Assembly (NCBI GenBank): GCA_944388405.1
Contig: CALXIQ010000006.1
Location: 124,001-188,000 of the forward strand
Direction: 5' to 3'
Length of the DNA: 64,000 nucleotides
DNA from: an uncultured Ruminococcus sp.
GTDB lineage: Bacteria > Bacillota > Clostridia > Oscillospirales > Ruminococcaceae
Shown here: positions 1 through 7,514 of the stretch, in pieces
Numbering within the stretch: the stretch's first letter is position 1
How the letters are laid out: each line of letters begins with the position of its first letter
Notes under the pieces: generated by a model
The model's input: the letters and a program-made list of their open reading frames with translations, nothing else
What the model was told of the DNA's origin: nothing
Database searches by the model: none
Position numbers and translations under genes: made by a program

Positions 1-11
1 AATACATTCCT

Positions 12-236
12 ATGCTTCTGATTAAATTTTACAGAAAATTTATCAGTCCGTTGATAGGAGCAAGGTGCAGATATTATCCCAGCTGTTCAAGCTATGCGCT
101 GGAGGCTTTCAGAAGGCACGGTTTTTTCAAGGGATTTATTTTAAGCGCCTGGCGTCTTTTAAGGTGCAATCCCTGGAGTAAGGGCGGGGTTGATTACGTT
201 CCCGAGGAGTTTCATTTGTTTAAAAGAAGCAGATAA
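12..236 (+). CDS. yidD: Membrane protein insertion efficiency factor YidD
   Basis: This 74-residue protein is a full-length YidD. It carries the family's N-terminal amphipathic stretch and the Cys-rich core ([15 protein letters not shown], about residues 18-32), followed by the RLLRCNPW and GGVDYVPE signatures. The family sits at the inner face of the membrane and helps YidC insert membrane proteins. It lies 43 bases upstream of yidC, the standard rpmH-rnpA-yidD-yidC order. The upstream rnpA is outside the window, so the ribosome binding site is barely visible. Confidence 0.95.
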   Translation: MLLIKFYRKFISPLIGARCRYYPSCSSYALEAFRRHGFFKGFILSAWRLLRCNPWSKGGVDYVPEEFHLFKRSR

Positions 237-279
237 TAAGACATTTTAAAGAAGTCTTTTTTAATACGGAGGATTATTG

Positions 280-1623
280 ATGAATATACTGGCAACCCCC
301 TTAGGGTGGATAATGAAAGGCTGCTATGCGCTGGTAAACAATTACGGAATAGCGCTGCTTATTTTTACGATTATAACAAGACTCGTGGTGCTGCCGTTTA
401 GCATCAAACAGCAAAAGGGCACGGCAAGAATGGCGATGATTCAGCCGGAACTTGAAAAGCTGAAAAAGAAATATGCAAAGAATCAGGAAAAGCTTCAGGA
501 AGAAACTATGAAGCTTTACAGCAAGGAAGGCTACAACCCAATGGCAAGCTGCCTTCCGCTGATAATAACAATGGTAGTGCTGTTTTCCATGATTCCCGTT
601 ATCTACGGACCTCTTACCTATGTTACCGACCTTAATCAGAACTCGGTGGACAGAAGCAACAACCTTATCACAAACCTTTATACGGTAAGTACCGAGATAA
701 AAAGCAAGGATACTTCCATCGAACAGCTTATACAGGGCTATGAGGAACAGGGCGAGGAGGACGTTTACGCCGCTCTCAGAGAAACTCTTAGCAACAGTGA
801 CGATTATCCCGATACCGCAGAGTATATCGACTCCGACAGCGAGTGGGACGACGTTATGGAAGCTATTGAGAAACATAACGACATAGATCAGTTTATAACC
901 AACGAAAGATACGTTTCCCAAAACCTTGCTCAGTCAAGGCCGGAGCTTGTTACTTTTGACTTTGTAGATAAGGATAAGGAAGGTGGCAGATTCGGCGATA
1001 TTCTCCCCGACGACGTAAGGGCAGAAGCAGAAGATTTTAATTATGAGTTCTTTGGTCTTTCACTGGGTGCAATTCCTACCTGGGACAGCGCTCTGATAAT
1101 TATTCCTATACTGTCATTTGTTTTACAGCTGGCTTGCACAATAGCTTCTCAGCTGTTTATGAAGAAAAACAATCCGGCTGCAAATATGGGCGGCGGAATG
1201 AAGGCAATGTTGTTTATAATGCCGGTTTTCTCGCTGTTTATCGCATTTGCTTATCCCGCAGGTCTGGGACTTTACTGGATTTACTCTTCTCTGTTTGCGC
1301 TGCTTCAGACGATATTCCTCAACGTTGTTTATACTCCCGAGCGTGTGAAGGCAATGGTTGAGAAGGATATTGAAAAGAAGAAAAAGAAGAGAAAGAACGG
1401 CAAAAAGTCGTTTATGGAAAGAGCGCTTGAAATGCAGGAGCAGCAGAAATCCCAGAGCGGTGGAGCGGTTGCACGAAAAACATACAGCGACGACGATGAT
1501 GACGACGAGGAAAAGAAGCTTTCAAAGGCGGAGCTTAAAGAGCTGCAAAGGAAAAAGCTTAACGAAGCCAGAAAGCGCATGGCTGAAAAATACGGCGACG
1601 AATATGACGAAAATGATAACTGA
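280..1623 (+). CDS. yidC: Membrane protein insertase YidC/SpoIIIJ/Oxa1 family
   Basis: This 447-residue insertase integrates proteins into the membrane with or without SecYEG. I start it at ATG 280, seven bases after GGAGG at 268-272, rather than at the adjacent TTG 277. The first segment contains the conserved groove arginine (TRLVVLPF), then the charged cytoplasmic hairpin rich in Lys/Glu, then TM segments around residues 95-115, 270-295 and 310-355. It has no lipobox cysteine, unlike B. subtilis SpoIIIJ. An acidic insert of about 145 residues (roughly 120-265) replaces the usual short loop, which makes the protein much longer than the typical 250-280 residues of Gram-positive YidC. The C-terminal tail is highly charged. 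Confidence 0.95.
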   Translation: MNILATPLGWIMKGCYALVNNYGIALLIFTIITRLVVLPFSIKQQKGTARMAMIQPELEKLKKKYAKNQEKLQEETMKLYSKEGYNPMASCLPLIITMVVLFSMIPVIYGPLTYVTDLNQNSVDRSNNLITNLYTVSTEIKSKDTSIEQLIQGYEEQGEEDVYAALRETLSNSDDYPDTAEYIDSDSEWDDVMEAIEKHNDIDQFITNERYVSQNLAQSRPELVTFDFVDKDKEGGRFGDILPDDVRAEAEDFNYEFFGLSLGAIPTWDSALIIIPILSFVLQLACTIASQLFMKKNNPAANMGGGMKAMLFIMPVFSLFIAFAYPAGLGLYWIYSSLFALLQTIFLNVVYTPERVKAMVEKDIEKKKKKRKNGKKSFMERALEMQEQQKSQSGGAVARKTYSDDDDDDEEKKLSKAELKELQRKKLNEARKRMAEKYGDEYDENDN

Positions 1624-1655
1624 TGGTTTATCCTCAGGTTGAAAGGATGATAGAA

Positions 1656-2444
1656 ATGAAAAAAGTTTTTACCGCTTCCACGGTAGAGGAAGCAAAGCTT
1701 GCCGCAAGCAATGAGTTCGGAGCGGACGTGGAGAAAATCAGTTTTACCGTTATTGAAGAACCTAAAAAAGGTCTTTTCGGCAAAATAAAAGGCGAAGCAA
1801 AGGTTGAAGCGGAGTATGTTCCCAGCAAGTCGGATATTGCCCGCAGCTATATGATGAGCATTCTTGACGCAATGGACATTGAAAACGTAAGCATTGAGGT
1901 TTCTGAGATTGAAAACGGCGCACAGTTTGAAATTAACGGCGACGGTTTTGAAGAGCTTATCGGCAAAAAGGGTGAGTTGCTTGACGCAATGCAGTATCTT
2001 TCCTCACTGGTGTGCAACAAGGTGGACAGAGAGTATTTCAGAATCTCCACCGATTGTAACGGCTTCCGTGAAAGAAGAAAGCATCAGCTTGAACAGCTTG
2101 CAATAAAGATTGCAAACAACGTGAAGAAAAACGGTAGAACCTCTGCCCTTGAGCCTATGAATCCTTATGAGAGAAGAATTATTCACGCTGCGGTTTCGGA
2201 AATTGAGGGAGTTACCTCCCGTTCCACCGGTGAAGAGCCTTACAGAAAGGTTATAATCAGCTCTACCGAAAAGAAGTTTAAGGATGGCGGCTACAGAGGT
2301 AAAGGCGGAAAGCGAAACAGCGGACGCCGCGACAGAAAGCCCAAGGCTCATTTTGATATAACCACCAGCTTTGAAAAGGACTACAAAAAGCCAAAGCCGG
2401 AGGATAACCTTGACGCAGGACTTTACGGAAAAATTGAGTTTTAA
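1656..2444 (+). CDS. jag: Jag/KhpB family RNA-binding protein (Jag-N, KH, R3H)
   Basis: The protein has 262 residues. The start is ATG 1656, nine bases after GAAAGG, not the overlapping GTG-like start at 1623. The order of parts is typical of Jag/KhpB/EloR: a Jag-N domain (residues 1-50, with the KKGLFGKIKGEA motif), a KH domain (about 75-155, with a GKKGELLDAMQ loop) and an R3H domain (about 160-220, ending in RRIIHAAV). The tail is basic, Gly/Arg/Lys-rich. KhpB proteins bind RNA and affect cell elongation and division in Gram-positive bacteria. It follows yidC by 32 bases and ends at a terminator. Confidence 0.93.
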   Translation: MKKVFTASTVEEAKLAASNEFGADVEKISFTVIEEPKKGLFGKIKGEAKVEAEYVPSKSDIARSYMMSILDAMDIENVSIEVSEIENGAQFEINGDGFEELIGKKGELLDAMQYLSSLVCNKVDREYFRISTDCNGFRERRKHQLEQLAIKIANNVKKNGRTSALEPMNPYERRIIHAAVSEIEGVTSRSTGEEPYRKVIISSTEKKFKDGGYRGKGGKRNSGRRDRKPKAHFDITTSFEKDYKKPKPEDNLDAGLYGKIEF

Positions 2445-2464
2445 TGCTTTACATAGCATTGCAG

Positions 2465-2490
2465 GGAGCGGAATTTCCGCTCCTTTTTTT
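2465..2490 (+). terminator. Rho-independent terminator after jag
   Basis: Inverted repeat GGAGCGGAA / TTCCGCTCC (2465-2473 with 2475-2483) is followed at once by a run of seven T. It closes the yidD-yidC-jag transcript and separates it from parA. Confidence 0.9.
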
Positions 2491-2510
2491 GTTGTATCGG
2501 TTACGCTGAA

Positions 2511-2526
2511 TGTTCCACGTGGAACA
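2511..2526. promoter_or_regulatory. parS site 1
   Basis: TGTTCCACGTGGAACA is a perfect 16-base palindrome that matches the Spo0J/ParB binding consensus TGTTNCACGTGNAACA. It lies upstream of parA. This site is the ParB loading point for chromosome segregation and implies that oriC is near. Confidence 0.95.
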
Positions 2527-2551
2527 TTTCTGTATTTTTGCAATTCGGGGC

Positions 2552-2580
2552 TTTTCAAAATCACAATTATGTAGTATAAT
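2552..2580 (+). promoter_or_regulatory. Probable promoter of parA
   Basis: TTTTCA (2552-2557), 17 bases, TATAAT (2575-2580). The -10 is perfect and the -35 weak. It lies downstream of parS site 1, so ParB spreading could influence it; that is inference. Confidence 0.55.
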
Positions 2581-2630
2581 AAATCTATATTGTTTTGGCT
2601 TAAAATAGCGAAAGGAGCTTTGCTGTAAGA

Positions 2631-3395
2631 ATGGGAAAAATAATAGCGGTTTCAAATCAGAAAGGCGGAGTAGGAAAATCAACCACCGTGGTGAATCTTG
2701 CGGCGGTTTTCGGAAATAAAGGCAAAAAGGTGCTTATTGTTGACTTTGACCCACAGGGCAATACCACCACCAGCTACGGCATACGCAAAAAAAGTATACG
2801 CAACACCGTTTATGAGGTTCTGATGGACGAATGCTCAATATTTGAAGCGGTGGTGGCAACCCAGTTCAGAGGGGTGTCGGTAGTGCCCACCACCCAGAAG
2901 CTTTCGGGGGCAACGGTAGAGCTTATCTCAGTTAAAGACAGGGCAAGACAGCTGAGAAAAAAGCTTATTGACGCAAAGGATTTTTACGATTTTATACTTA
3001 TCGACTGCCCTCCCACCCTTGATATGCTGACGATAAATGCGCTGGTGGCTGCGGACACGGTGCTTATTCCGTTGCAATGCGAATTTCTTTCCCTTGAGGG
3101 TTTGGTGGAGCTTAACCAGACTATCCAGCGTGTCAAGAAAACCTGGAATCCTGATTTAAAAATTGAGGGCATTCTGTTTACAATGTATGTGGAACGCTAC
3201 AAGGTTACGGGACAGATTGTAGCGGAGGTTAAAAAGTATTTTTCAGACCATGTGTTCAAGACGGTTATACCTCGTAACATTGCTTTGTCGGAAGCTCCCA
3301 GCTTCGGACAGCCTGCACTTTATTACGATAAAAAATCCAAAGGTTCAAAGGCGTATGAAGCGTTGGCTAAGGAGATTATCAAAAACGACATTTAG
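2631..3395 (+). CDS. parA: Chromosome partitioning ATPase ParA/Soj
   Basis: The protein has 254 residues, the standard length for chromosomal ParA. The deviant Walker A motif KGGVGKST lies at residues 11-18, the Walker A' motif VDFDPQGN near 38, and Walker B LIDCPP near 125. ATP-bound ParA dimers bind DNA nonspecifically and are released by ParB-parS, which moves origins apart; Soj also modulates DnaA. The start at ATG 2631 is preceded by AAAGGAG. It is flanked by parS sites and followed by an unrelated methyltransferase before parB. Confidence 0.97.
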   Translation: MGKIIAVSNQKGGVGKSTTVVNLAAVFGNKGKKVLIVDFDPQGNTTTSYGIRKKSIRNTVYEVLMDECSIFEAVVATQFRGVSVVPTTQKLSGATVELISVKDRARQLRKKLIDAKDFYDFILIDCPPTLDMLTINALVAADTVLIPLQCEFLSLEGLVELNQTIQRVKKTWNPDLKIEGILFTMYVERYKVTGQIVAEVKKYFSDHVFKTVIPRNIALSEAPSFGQPALYYDKKSKGSKAYEALAKEIIKNDI

Positions 3396-3398
3396 AAT

Positions 3399-3414
3399 TG
3401 TTCCACGTGGAACA
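3399..3414. promoter_or_regulatory. parS site 2
   Basis: Exact copy of TGTTCCACGTGGAACA, placed four bases after the parA stop codon. Confidence 0.95.
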
Positions 3415-3454
3415 ATAAGTTTCAACGAAAAACGCAGCAATTGCAATTTTATAA

Positions 3455-3470
3455 TGTTCCACGTGGAACA
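3455..3470. promoter_or_regulatory. parS site 3
   Basis: Third exact copy of the palindrome, 40 bases after site 2 and directly before the ribosome binding site of the methyltransferase gene. Three sites lie within 960 bases. Confidence 0.95.
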
Positions 3471-3487
3471 TTGAAAGGAGAGAGCAT

Positions 3488-4054
3488 ATGGCAAGCACCT
3501 TCGGGGCGGTACAGCTGGCTCATGAGTTTCTGGCAGTACAGGTAAAGCCGGGTGATATATGCGTAGACTGCACCGCAGGACGAGGCAACGACACGGTTTT
3601 TCTCTGTTCCCTTGTGGGGGACGAGGGCAAGGTTATAAGTTTTGACATACAGAAGGAAGCAATTGAAAGTACCCTTAAGCTGGTGAAAGAAAGGGGTTAT
3701 TCGCACATAGCGCAGGTTATCCACAGCAGTCATGAGAATGTTGACTTATACACCGAAGAGGGCACGGTGTCTGCGGCGGTGTTTAACTTAGGCTGGCTGC
3801 CGGGAGGAAACCATTCGGTTCACACTCAGACAGAATCTACGATAAAGGCTATTGAAAAATGCCTTAAGCTTTTAAAATACGGCGGAGTGATAAGCCTTTC
3901 GATTTATTACGGCAGGGACACCGGCTTTGAGGAAAAGGACGGGGTTTTGGAATATATATCAAAGCTTCCCGTCGGCGAGTTTACGGTTGTGGTAAGCGAG
4001 TTTGTGAACCGCCCCAATTGTCCGCCTATTTCGGTGAGAATATATAAGTGCTGA
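3488..4054 (+). CDS. MnmM/YtqB-like tRNA methyltransferase
   Basis: This 188-residue class I SAM-dependent methyltransferase belongs to the rRNA_methylase/YtqB family. The SAM-binding motif DCTAGRGNDT lies near residue 27, and the family hallmark NLGWLPGG near 101. YtqB proteins, renamed MnmM, carry out the last methylation of mnm5s2U at tRNA position 34 in Gram-positive bacteria, so the gene fits functionally with mnmE and mnmG elsewhere in this window. The start ATG 3488 has GAAAGGAG upstream. Its position inside the parA-parB interval is unusual. Confidence 0.85.
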   Translation: MASTFGAVQLAHEFLAVQVKPGDICVDCTAGRGNDTVFLCSLVGDEGKVISFDIQKEAIESTLKLVKERGYSHIAQVIHSSHENVDLYTEEGTVSAAVFNLGWLPGGNHSVHTQTESTIKAIEKCLKLLKYGGVISLSIYYGRDTGFEEKDGVLEYISKLPVGEFTVVVSEFVNRPNCPPISVRIYKC

Positions 4055-4096
4055 GTTTTAACGATAGAAAATGTGATTTTATACGGAGGTTTGAAG

Positions 4097-5014
4097 ATGG
4101 CTAAAAAGGAAAGATTAAAAAACGGGTTGGATTCGTTGTTTGAGGATAATTTCAGCGTTGATGAAGCGAGCGGCGAGAAAAAGTCGGGGATTGAGGAGAT
4201 AAGAATTTCCCTTATCGAGCCTGACAGAAATCAGCCCAGATCGGATTTTGACGAGGAAAAGCTTAACGAGCTGGCGGATAACATAAGACAGCACGGTGTT
4301 TTACAGCCCATCTTGGTCCGTCCCACAGGTGAGGACAGATACATGATCGTTGCAGGCGAACGTCGCTGGAGGGCGGCAAGAATTGCGGGACTGAGCGAAA
4401 TTCCTGCGCTGGTGAGAGAGCTTTCGGATCTTGAGGTGGCGCAGATATCGCTTATTGAGAATATTCAGCGTGAGGACCTTAACCCCATTGAAGAAGCCAA
4501 AGCCCTCAAGCGGCTTTCCGACGAATTCGGAATGACCCAGGAGGACATTGCAAGAATCGTGGGAAAATCCAGAAGCGCAGTTACAAATTCAATACGGCTT
4601 TTAAAGCTTATCCCCCAGGCGCAGGAAGCGGTGGCGCAAAAGCATATCTCAATTGGACACGCCAAGGTGCTGTGTGGAGTTGAGGACAAGGAACAGCAGC
4701 AGATTCTTCTTATGCAGGCGCTTGACGAAGGCATGTCGGTACGCCGCTTTGAGGAGCATGTAAATAAGGTTATAAGCGGCGGCTACAAGCAGGAAGCCGA
4801 CAAGCGTGCGGCTGATAAGTCGGAGGGAAGAAAGTCAAAAAAGGCGGTTTTCGGCGACAGCGGTGAAAAAATGCTTTTGGAGGCAAAAACCGCAATATTC
4901 AACGAGTATGGAATATCCCCCGAGTTTAAGCGATTAAAAAGTGGAGCAATCACCATGGAAATGCAGTTTTCAGACGATGAGATGTTTGCCGATTTTCTTA
5001 AAAAGCTGTGTTAA
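4097..5014 (+). CDS. parB: Chromosome partitioning protein ParB/Spo0J
   Basis: The protein has 305 residues. The start is ATG 4097, seven bases after GGAGG. The N-terminal CTP-binding domain contains the GERR motif (about 87-90) and ENIQRE (121-126). The helix-turn-helix follows at about 147-190, and a C-terminal dimerisation domain from about 255. The four positions known to separate ParB from Noc specificity read Arg159, Ser165, Lys170 and Gly187. Arg and Gly are the ParB-type choices, consistent with binding the three parS sites just upstream. It loads on parS as a CTP-dependent clamp and partners ParA. Confidence 0.95.
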   Translation: MAKKERLKNGLDSLFEDNFSVDEASGEKKSGIEEIRISLIEPDRNQPRSDFDEEKLNELADNIRQHGVLQPILVRPTGEDRYMIVAGERRWRAARIAGLSEIPALVRELSDLEVAQISLIENIQREDLNPIEEAKALKRLSDEFGMTQEDIARIVGKSRSAVTNSIRLLKLIPQAQEAVAQKHISIGHAKVLCGVEDKEQQQILLMQALDEGMSVRRFEEHVNKVISGGYKQEADKRAADKSEGRKSKKAVFGDSGEKMLLEAKTAIFNEYGISPEFKRLKSGAITMEMQFSDDEMFADFLKKLC

Positions 5015-5205
5015 ATTTCCGAAAATTTAATAATGCAAAGGCAGGTCGAGCATGAAATTTGTACGGCTTGCTTTTATTTTTATCGACAATTTAGCGGGGG
5101 AAAGGCGGCGAGAAAAGCAGAAAAGGGTGAAAACATCGGGATTTTAAGCGAAATTTTTGGATTTTTTCTCTGAATATTTTATAGAAACACATCGTTGTTA
5201 GGTGA

Positions 5206-5211
5206 TATAAT
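5206..5211 (+). promoter_or_regulatory. Possible -10 element upstream of noc
   Basis: A TATAAT box lies 46 bases before the noc start, in an otherwise gene-free gap of 243 bases. No good -35 box is visible at the proper spacing, so this is tentative. Confidence 0.35.
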
Positions 5212-5257
5212 GCTAATTGAAAAGAGTGTTATAAACTTTAAAATCGGAGGAATTTTT

Positions 5258-6100
5258 ATGAGCATTATAACAAAGACAAGAGAAAGAACCTCGCCCCAGA
5301 CGTTAAGAGAACTTGGAAAGGTGGTTGAGATTCCCCTGGAGCAGATTTTTTCAAACCCAGATCAGCCGAGAAAAAGCTTTAACACCGAGGAACTGACAAA
5401 GCTTGCAAAAAGCATTTCTCAGGATGGCATTGTTCAGCCCCTTACCGTAAGGCGGAGGCAGGGCGGTTACCAGCTTGTTTCGGGGGAAAGGCGGCTGAGG
5501 GCGGCAAAACTTGCAGGCTTCAGAAGCGTGCCCTGCGTTGTGGTGGACATATCAGATTCACGCTCGGCGGTGATCGCTCTTATTGAGAACATACAGCGTG
5601 CCGACCTTAACTTTTTTGAGGAAGCCGAAGCTATTTCTGCGCTGATAACAAAATACGGGATGACACAGGAGGACTGTGCAATAAGGCTTGGACTGGCGCA
5701 GTCCACCGTGGCAAACAAGCTGAGGCTGCTTAAGCTTTCTCCCGACTTAAGGAAGGTCATAATAGCAAACGGCCTTTCCGAGCGACACGCAAGAGCCTTG
5801 CTCAAGTCGGAGGAAGGGCAGAGGGAGCAGGTTCTGATAAAGATAATAAAGGACAATCTCACGGTGGAGGCTACGGAAAAATACATAAGCAGCCTTGAAA
5901 AAAAGGAGAGAGTAAAGCAAAGCTACAGAAAAAGGTCCGGAGCGCTGGGGGATATCAGGCTGTTTTTCAACACGGTAGACAGGGCGGTCAAGGTTATAAA
6001 GCTTGCGGGGGTAGACGCAAAAGTAAAGAAGACAAAAAAAGACGGATTTATAGAATATGTTATACTGGTTCCGGAGGAGGAAGCAGGCAGAAGCTTTTGA
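5258..6100 (+). CDS. noc: Nucleoid occlusion protein Noc (ParB paralogue)
   Basis: The protein has 280 residues, the length of B. subtilis Noc (283). The start is ATG 5258, seven bases after CGGAGG; a longer in-frame start at 5195 would translate through that ribosome binding site. It has the CTP-binding GERR motif (77-80), the ENIQRA motif (110-115) and an HTH at about 136-180. The specificity positions equivalent to those in ParB are Gln148, Lys154, Lys159 and Arg176, all four the Noc choices. It should therefore bind Noc sites rather than parS and block division over the nucleoid. The N-terminus (MSIITKTRER) lacks the obvious amphipathic membrane-targeting helix of B. subtilis Noc. Confidence 0.88.
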   Translation: MSIITKTRERTSPQTLRELGKVVEIPLEQIFSNPDQPRKSFNTEELTKLAKSISQDGIVQPLTVRRRQGGYQLVSGERRLRAAKLAGFRSVPCVVVDISDSRSAVIALIENIQRADLNFFEEAEAISALITKYGMTQEDCAIRLGLAQSTVANKLRLLKLSPDLRKVIIANGLSERHARALLKSEEGQREQVLIKIIKDNLTVEATEKYISSLEKKERVKQSYRKRSGALGDIRLFFNTVDRAVKVIKLAGVDAKVKKTKKDGFIEYVILVPEEEAGRSF

Positions 6101-6157
6101 TTTATGCTGTAATAAAGCTTGCGGTTTCAGATGTTGATAGAAAGTTAAAAAATTATA

Positions 6158-6186
6158 TTGACATAAAGTAAAAACCGCCGCATAAT
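6158..6186 (+). promoter_or_regulatory. Promoter of the GH5 gene
   Basis: TTGACA (6158-6163), 17-base spacer, CATAAT (6181-6186), 51 bases before the start codon. Consensus -35 and near-consensus -10. Confidence 0.8.
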
Positions 6187-6236
6187 TAAATTGTAAACAC
6201 TTTCGCAAAAAATGTGACAAGAAGGTAGATTTAATT

Positions 6237-7379
6237 ATGAAAAGAAAATCAAAGCTTACGGCGGTTATACTGTGTGCGGCGGCAGTATGCTCCGGCTTCG
6301 GGGGATGCGGCAACGGGCCGGAGGAAATGCGGGACATCTCTTCGATGGAGCTTGTAAAGGAAATGACTCTCGGTTGGAATTTAGGCAACAGCCTTGATGT
6401 GTGCAATGCCGACCGTGACAGTGACGGCGAAATCGATGAAAACGCAGCCGACGTTGACGAAACTCTGTGGGGAAATGTTCCTACCACAAAGGAAATGTTC
6501 GAAGCCCTTAAAGAGGACGGTTTTGATTCGGTGCGTATCCCGGTGACCTGGAGAGATCATCTTGGGGAGGATTACACAATCGACTCAAAGTGGATGGACA
6601 GGGTTCAGGAGGTTGTGGATTACGCCTATGACCTTGATATGTACGTTATAATCAATCTTCACCACGACGGTGGTGGCGACCCGGAGTTTGGTGCCTGGAT
6701 AAGAAACGCTTCCACCGACTACGAGGGAGTCCTTGAAAAATACAAGGCAATCTGGAACCAGATTTGCGACAGGTTTGAAAATTATGGCGATAGGCTTATC
6801 TTTGAGTCGATGAACGAGGTGGGTTTTGACGACATGAGCGAGGACGCTGCCTATGACACTCTGAATAATTTGAATCAGGAGTTTGTGGACATTGTAAGAG
6901 CAAGCGGCGGCAACAATCCCCAGAGACATCTGCTTATTGCAGGTTACTGGACGGACGTTGCAAAAACCTGCGATTCAAGATTTAAAATGCCTGAAGATCC
7001 TGCCGAAAGATGCATAGTTTCTGTTCACTATTACACCCCTTGGGAGTTCTGCACCACAAATATTAATTATGAGTGGGGCACTGCCGAGGAGGTAGCGGTA
7101 ATGGAGGGCAAGGTTCAGGACATGGTAGAAAATTTTGTGAACAAAGGAATACCCGTAATTGTCGGGGAATTCGGCACAGGAGTGTGGAACGAAGAAGCAA
7201 GTGGAGTGTACTTCACTGAAATGTTTACAAAGCTTTGTCATGAAAACTCCATTGCGCCTTTTATGTGGGACGACGGCGCTCAGTTTAACAGGGAAACCTG
7301 CGAGTGGAACTATCCCGGACTGCTTGAAGCAATGAACAGAGCGGTAAGCGGCGAAGATTATGAAGTAGTCAAAGGCTGA
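6237..7379 (+). CDS. Secreted glycoside hydrolase family 5 endoglucanase-like enzyme
   Basis: The protein has 380 residues, with an N-terminal signal sequence (residues 1-23) followed by Cys24; the lipobox FGGC is imperfect, so lipoprotein or secreted are both possible. The catalytic domain starts at LGWNLGNSLD (about 45), the GH5 hallmark. The predicted acid/base is Glu194 (SMNE) and the nucleophile Glu311 (VGEFG); HHDGGG at 142-147 also fits. It should cleave beta-1,4-glucans or related polysaccharides. There is no dockerin, carbohydrate-binding module or sortase motif. A loop at residues 59-70 has the DxDxDGxID pattern of an EF-hand calcium site. It is monocistronic, with its own promoter and terminator. 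Confidence 0.9.
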   Translation: MKRKSKLTAVILCAAAVCSGFGGCGNGPEEMRDISSMELVKEMTLGWNLGNSLDVCNADRDSDGEIDENAADVDETLWGNVPTTKEMFEALKEDGFDSVRIPVTWRDHLGEDYTIDSKWMDRVQEVVDYAYDLDMYVIINLHHDGGGDPEFGAWIRNASTDYEGVLEKYKAIWNQICDRFENYGDRLIFESMNEVGFDDMSEDAAYDTLNNLNQEFVDIVRASGGNNPQRHLLIAGYWTDVAKTCDSRFKMPEDPAERCIVSVHYYTPWEFCTTNINYEWGTAEEVAVMEGKVQDMVENFVNKGIPVIVGEFGTGVWNEEASGVYFTEMFTKLCHENSIAPFMWDDGAQFNRETCEWNYPGLLEAMNRAVSGEDYEVVKG

Positions 7380-7394
7380 TAATAATATTAAAAG

Positions 7395-7427
7395 CGGGAA
7401 CGGGCTGACGGCTCGCTCCCGTTTTTT
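7395..7427 (+). terminator. Terminator after the GH5 gene
   Basis: A GC-rich imperfect hairpin (arms beginning CGGGAACGGGC and ending GCTCGCTCCCG) is followed by six T. Confidence 0.85.
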
Positions 7428-7448
7428 ATTGGGGAAAGGCCGCAGTAC

Positions 7449-7477
7449 TTGACTATTGGGGTAAAATGCAATATAAT
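7449..7477 (+). promoter_or_regulatory. Promoter of serS
   Basis: TTGACT (7449-7454), 17 bases, TATAAT (7472-7477). It lies 38 bases before the serS start codon, so the leader is too short for a T-box. Confidence 0.85.
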
Positions 7478-7514
7478 TAAAGAGATATTTAAATTATTTA
7501 AGGAGAAGATCAAT

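Noticed and set aside
301..921. Long minus-strand reading frame of 206 codons inside yidC
   Set aside because: It lies entirely within the clear yidC coding sequence, has no ribosome binding site and encodes no recognisable domain.
5195..5257. Longer N-terminus for the Noc protein
   Set aside because: The in-frame extension translates through a consensus ribosome binding site at 5245-5250 that is correctly spaced for ATG 5258.
7478..7514. T-box riboswitch before serS
   Set aside because: The promoter lies only 38 bases before the start codon, leaving no room for a T-box.
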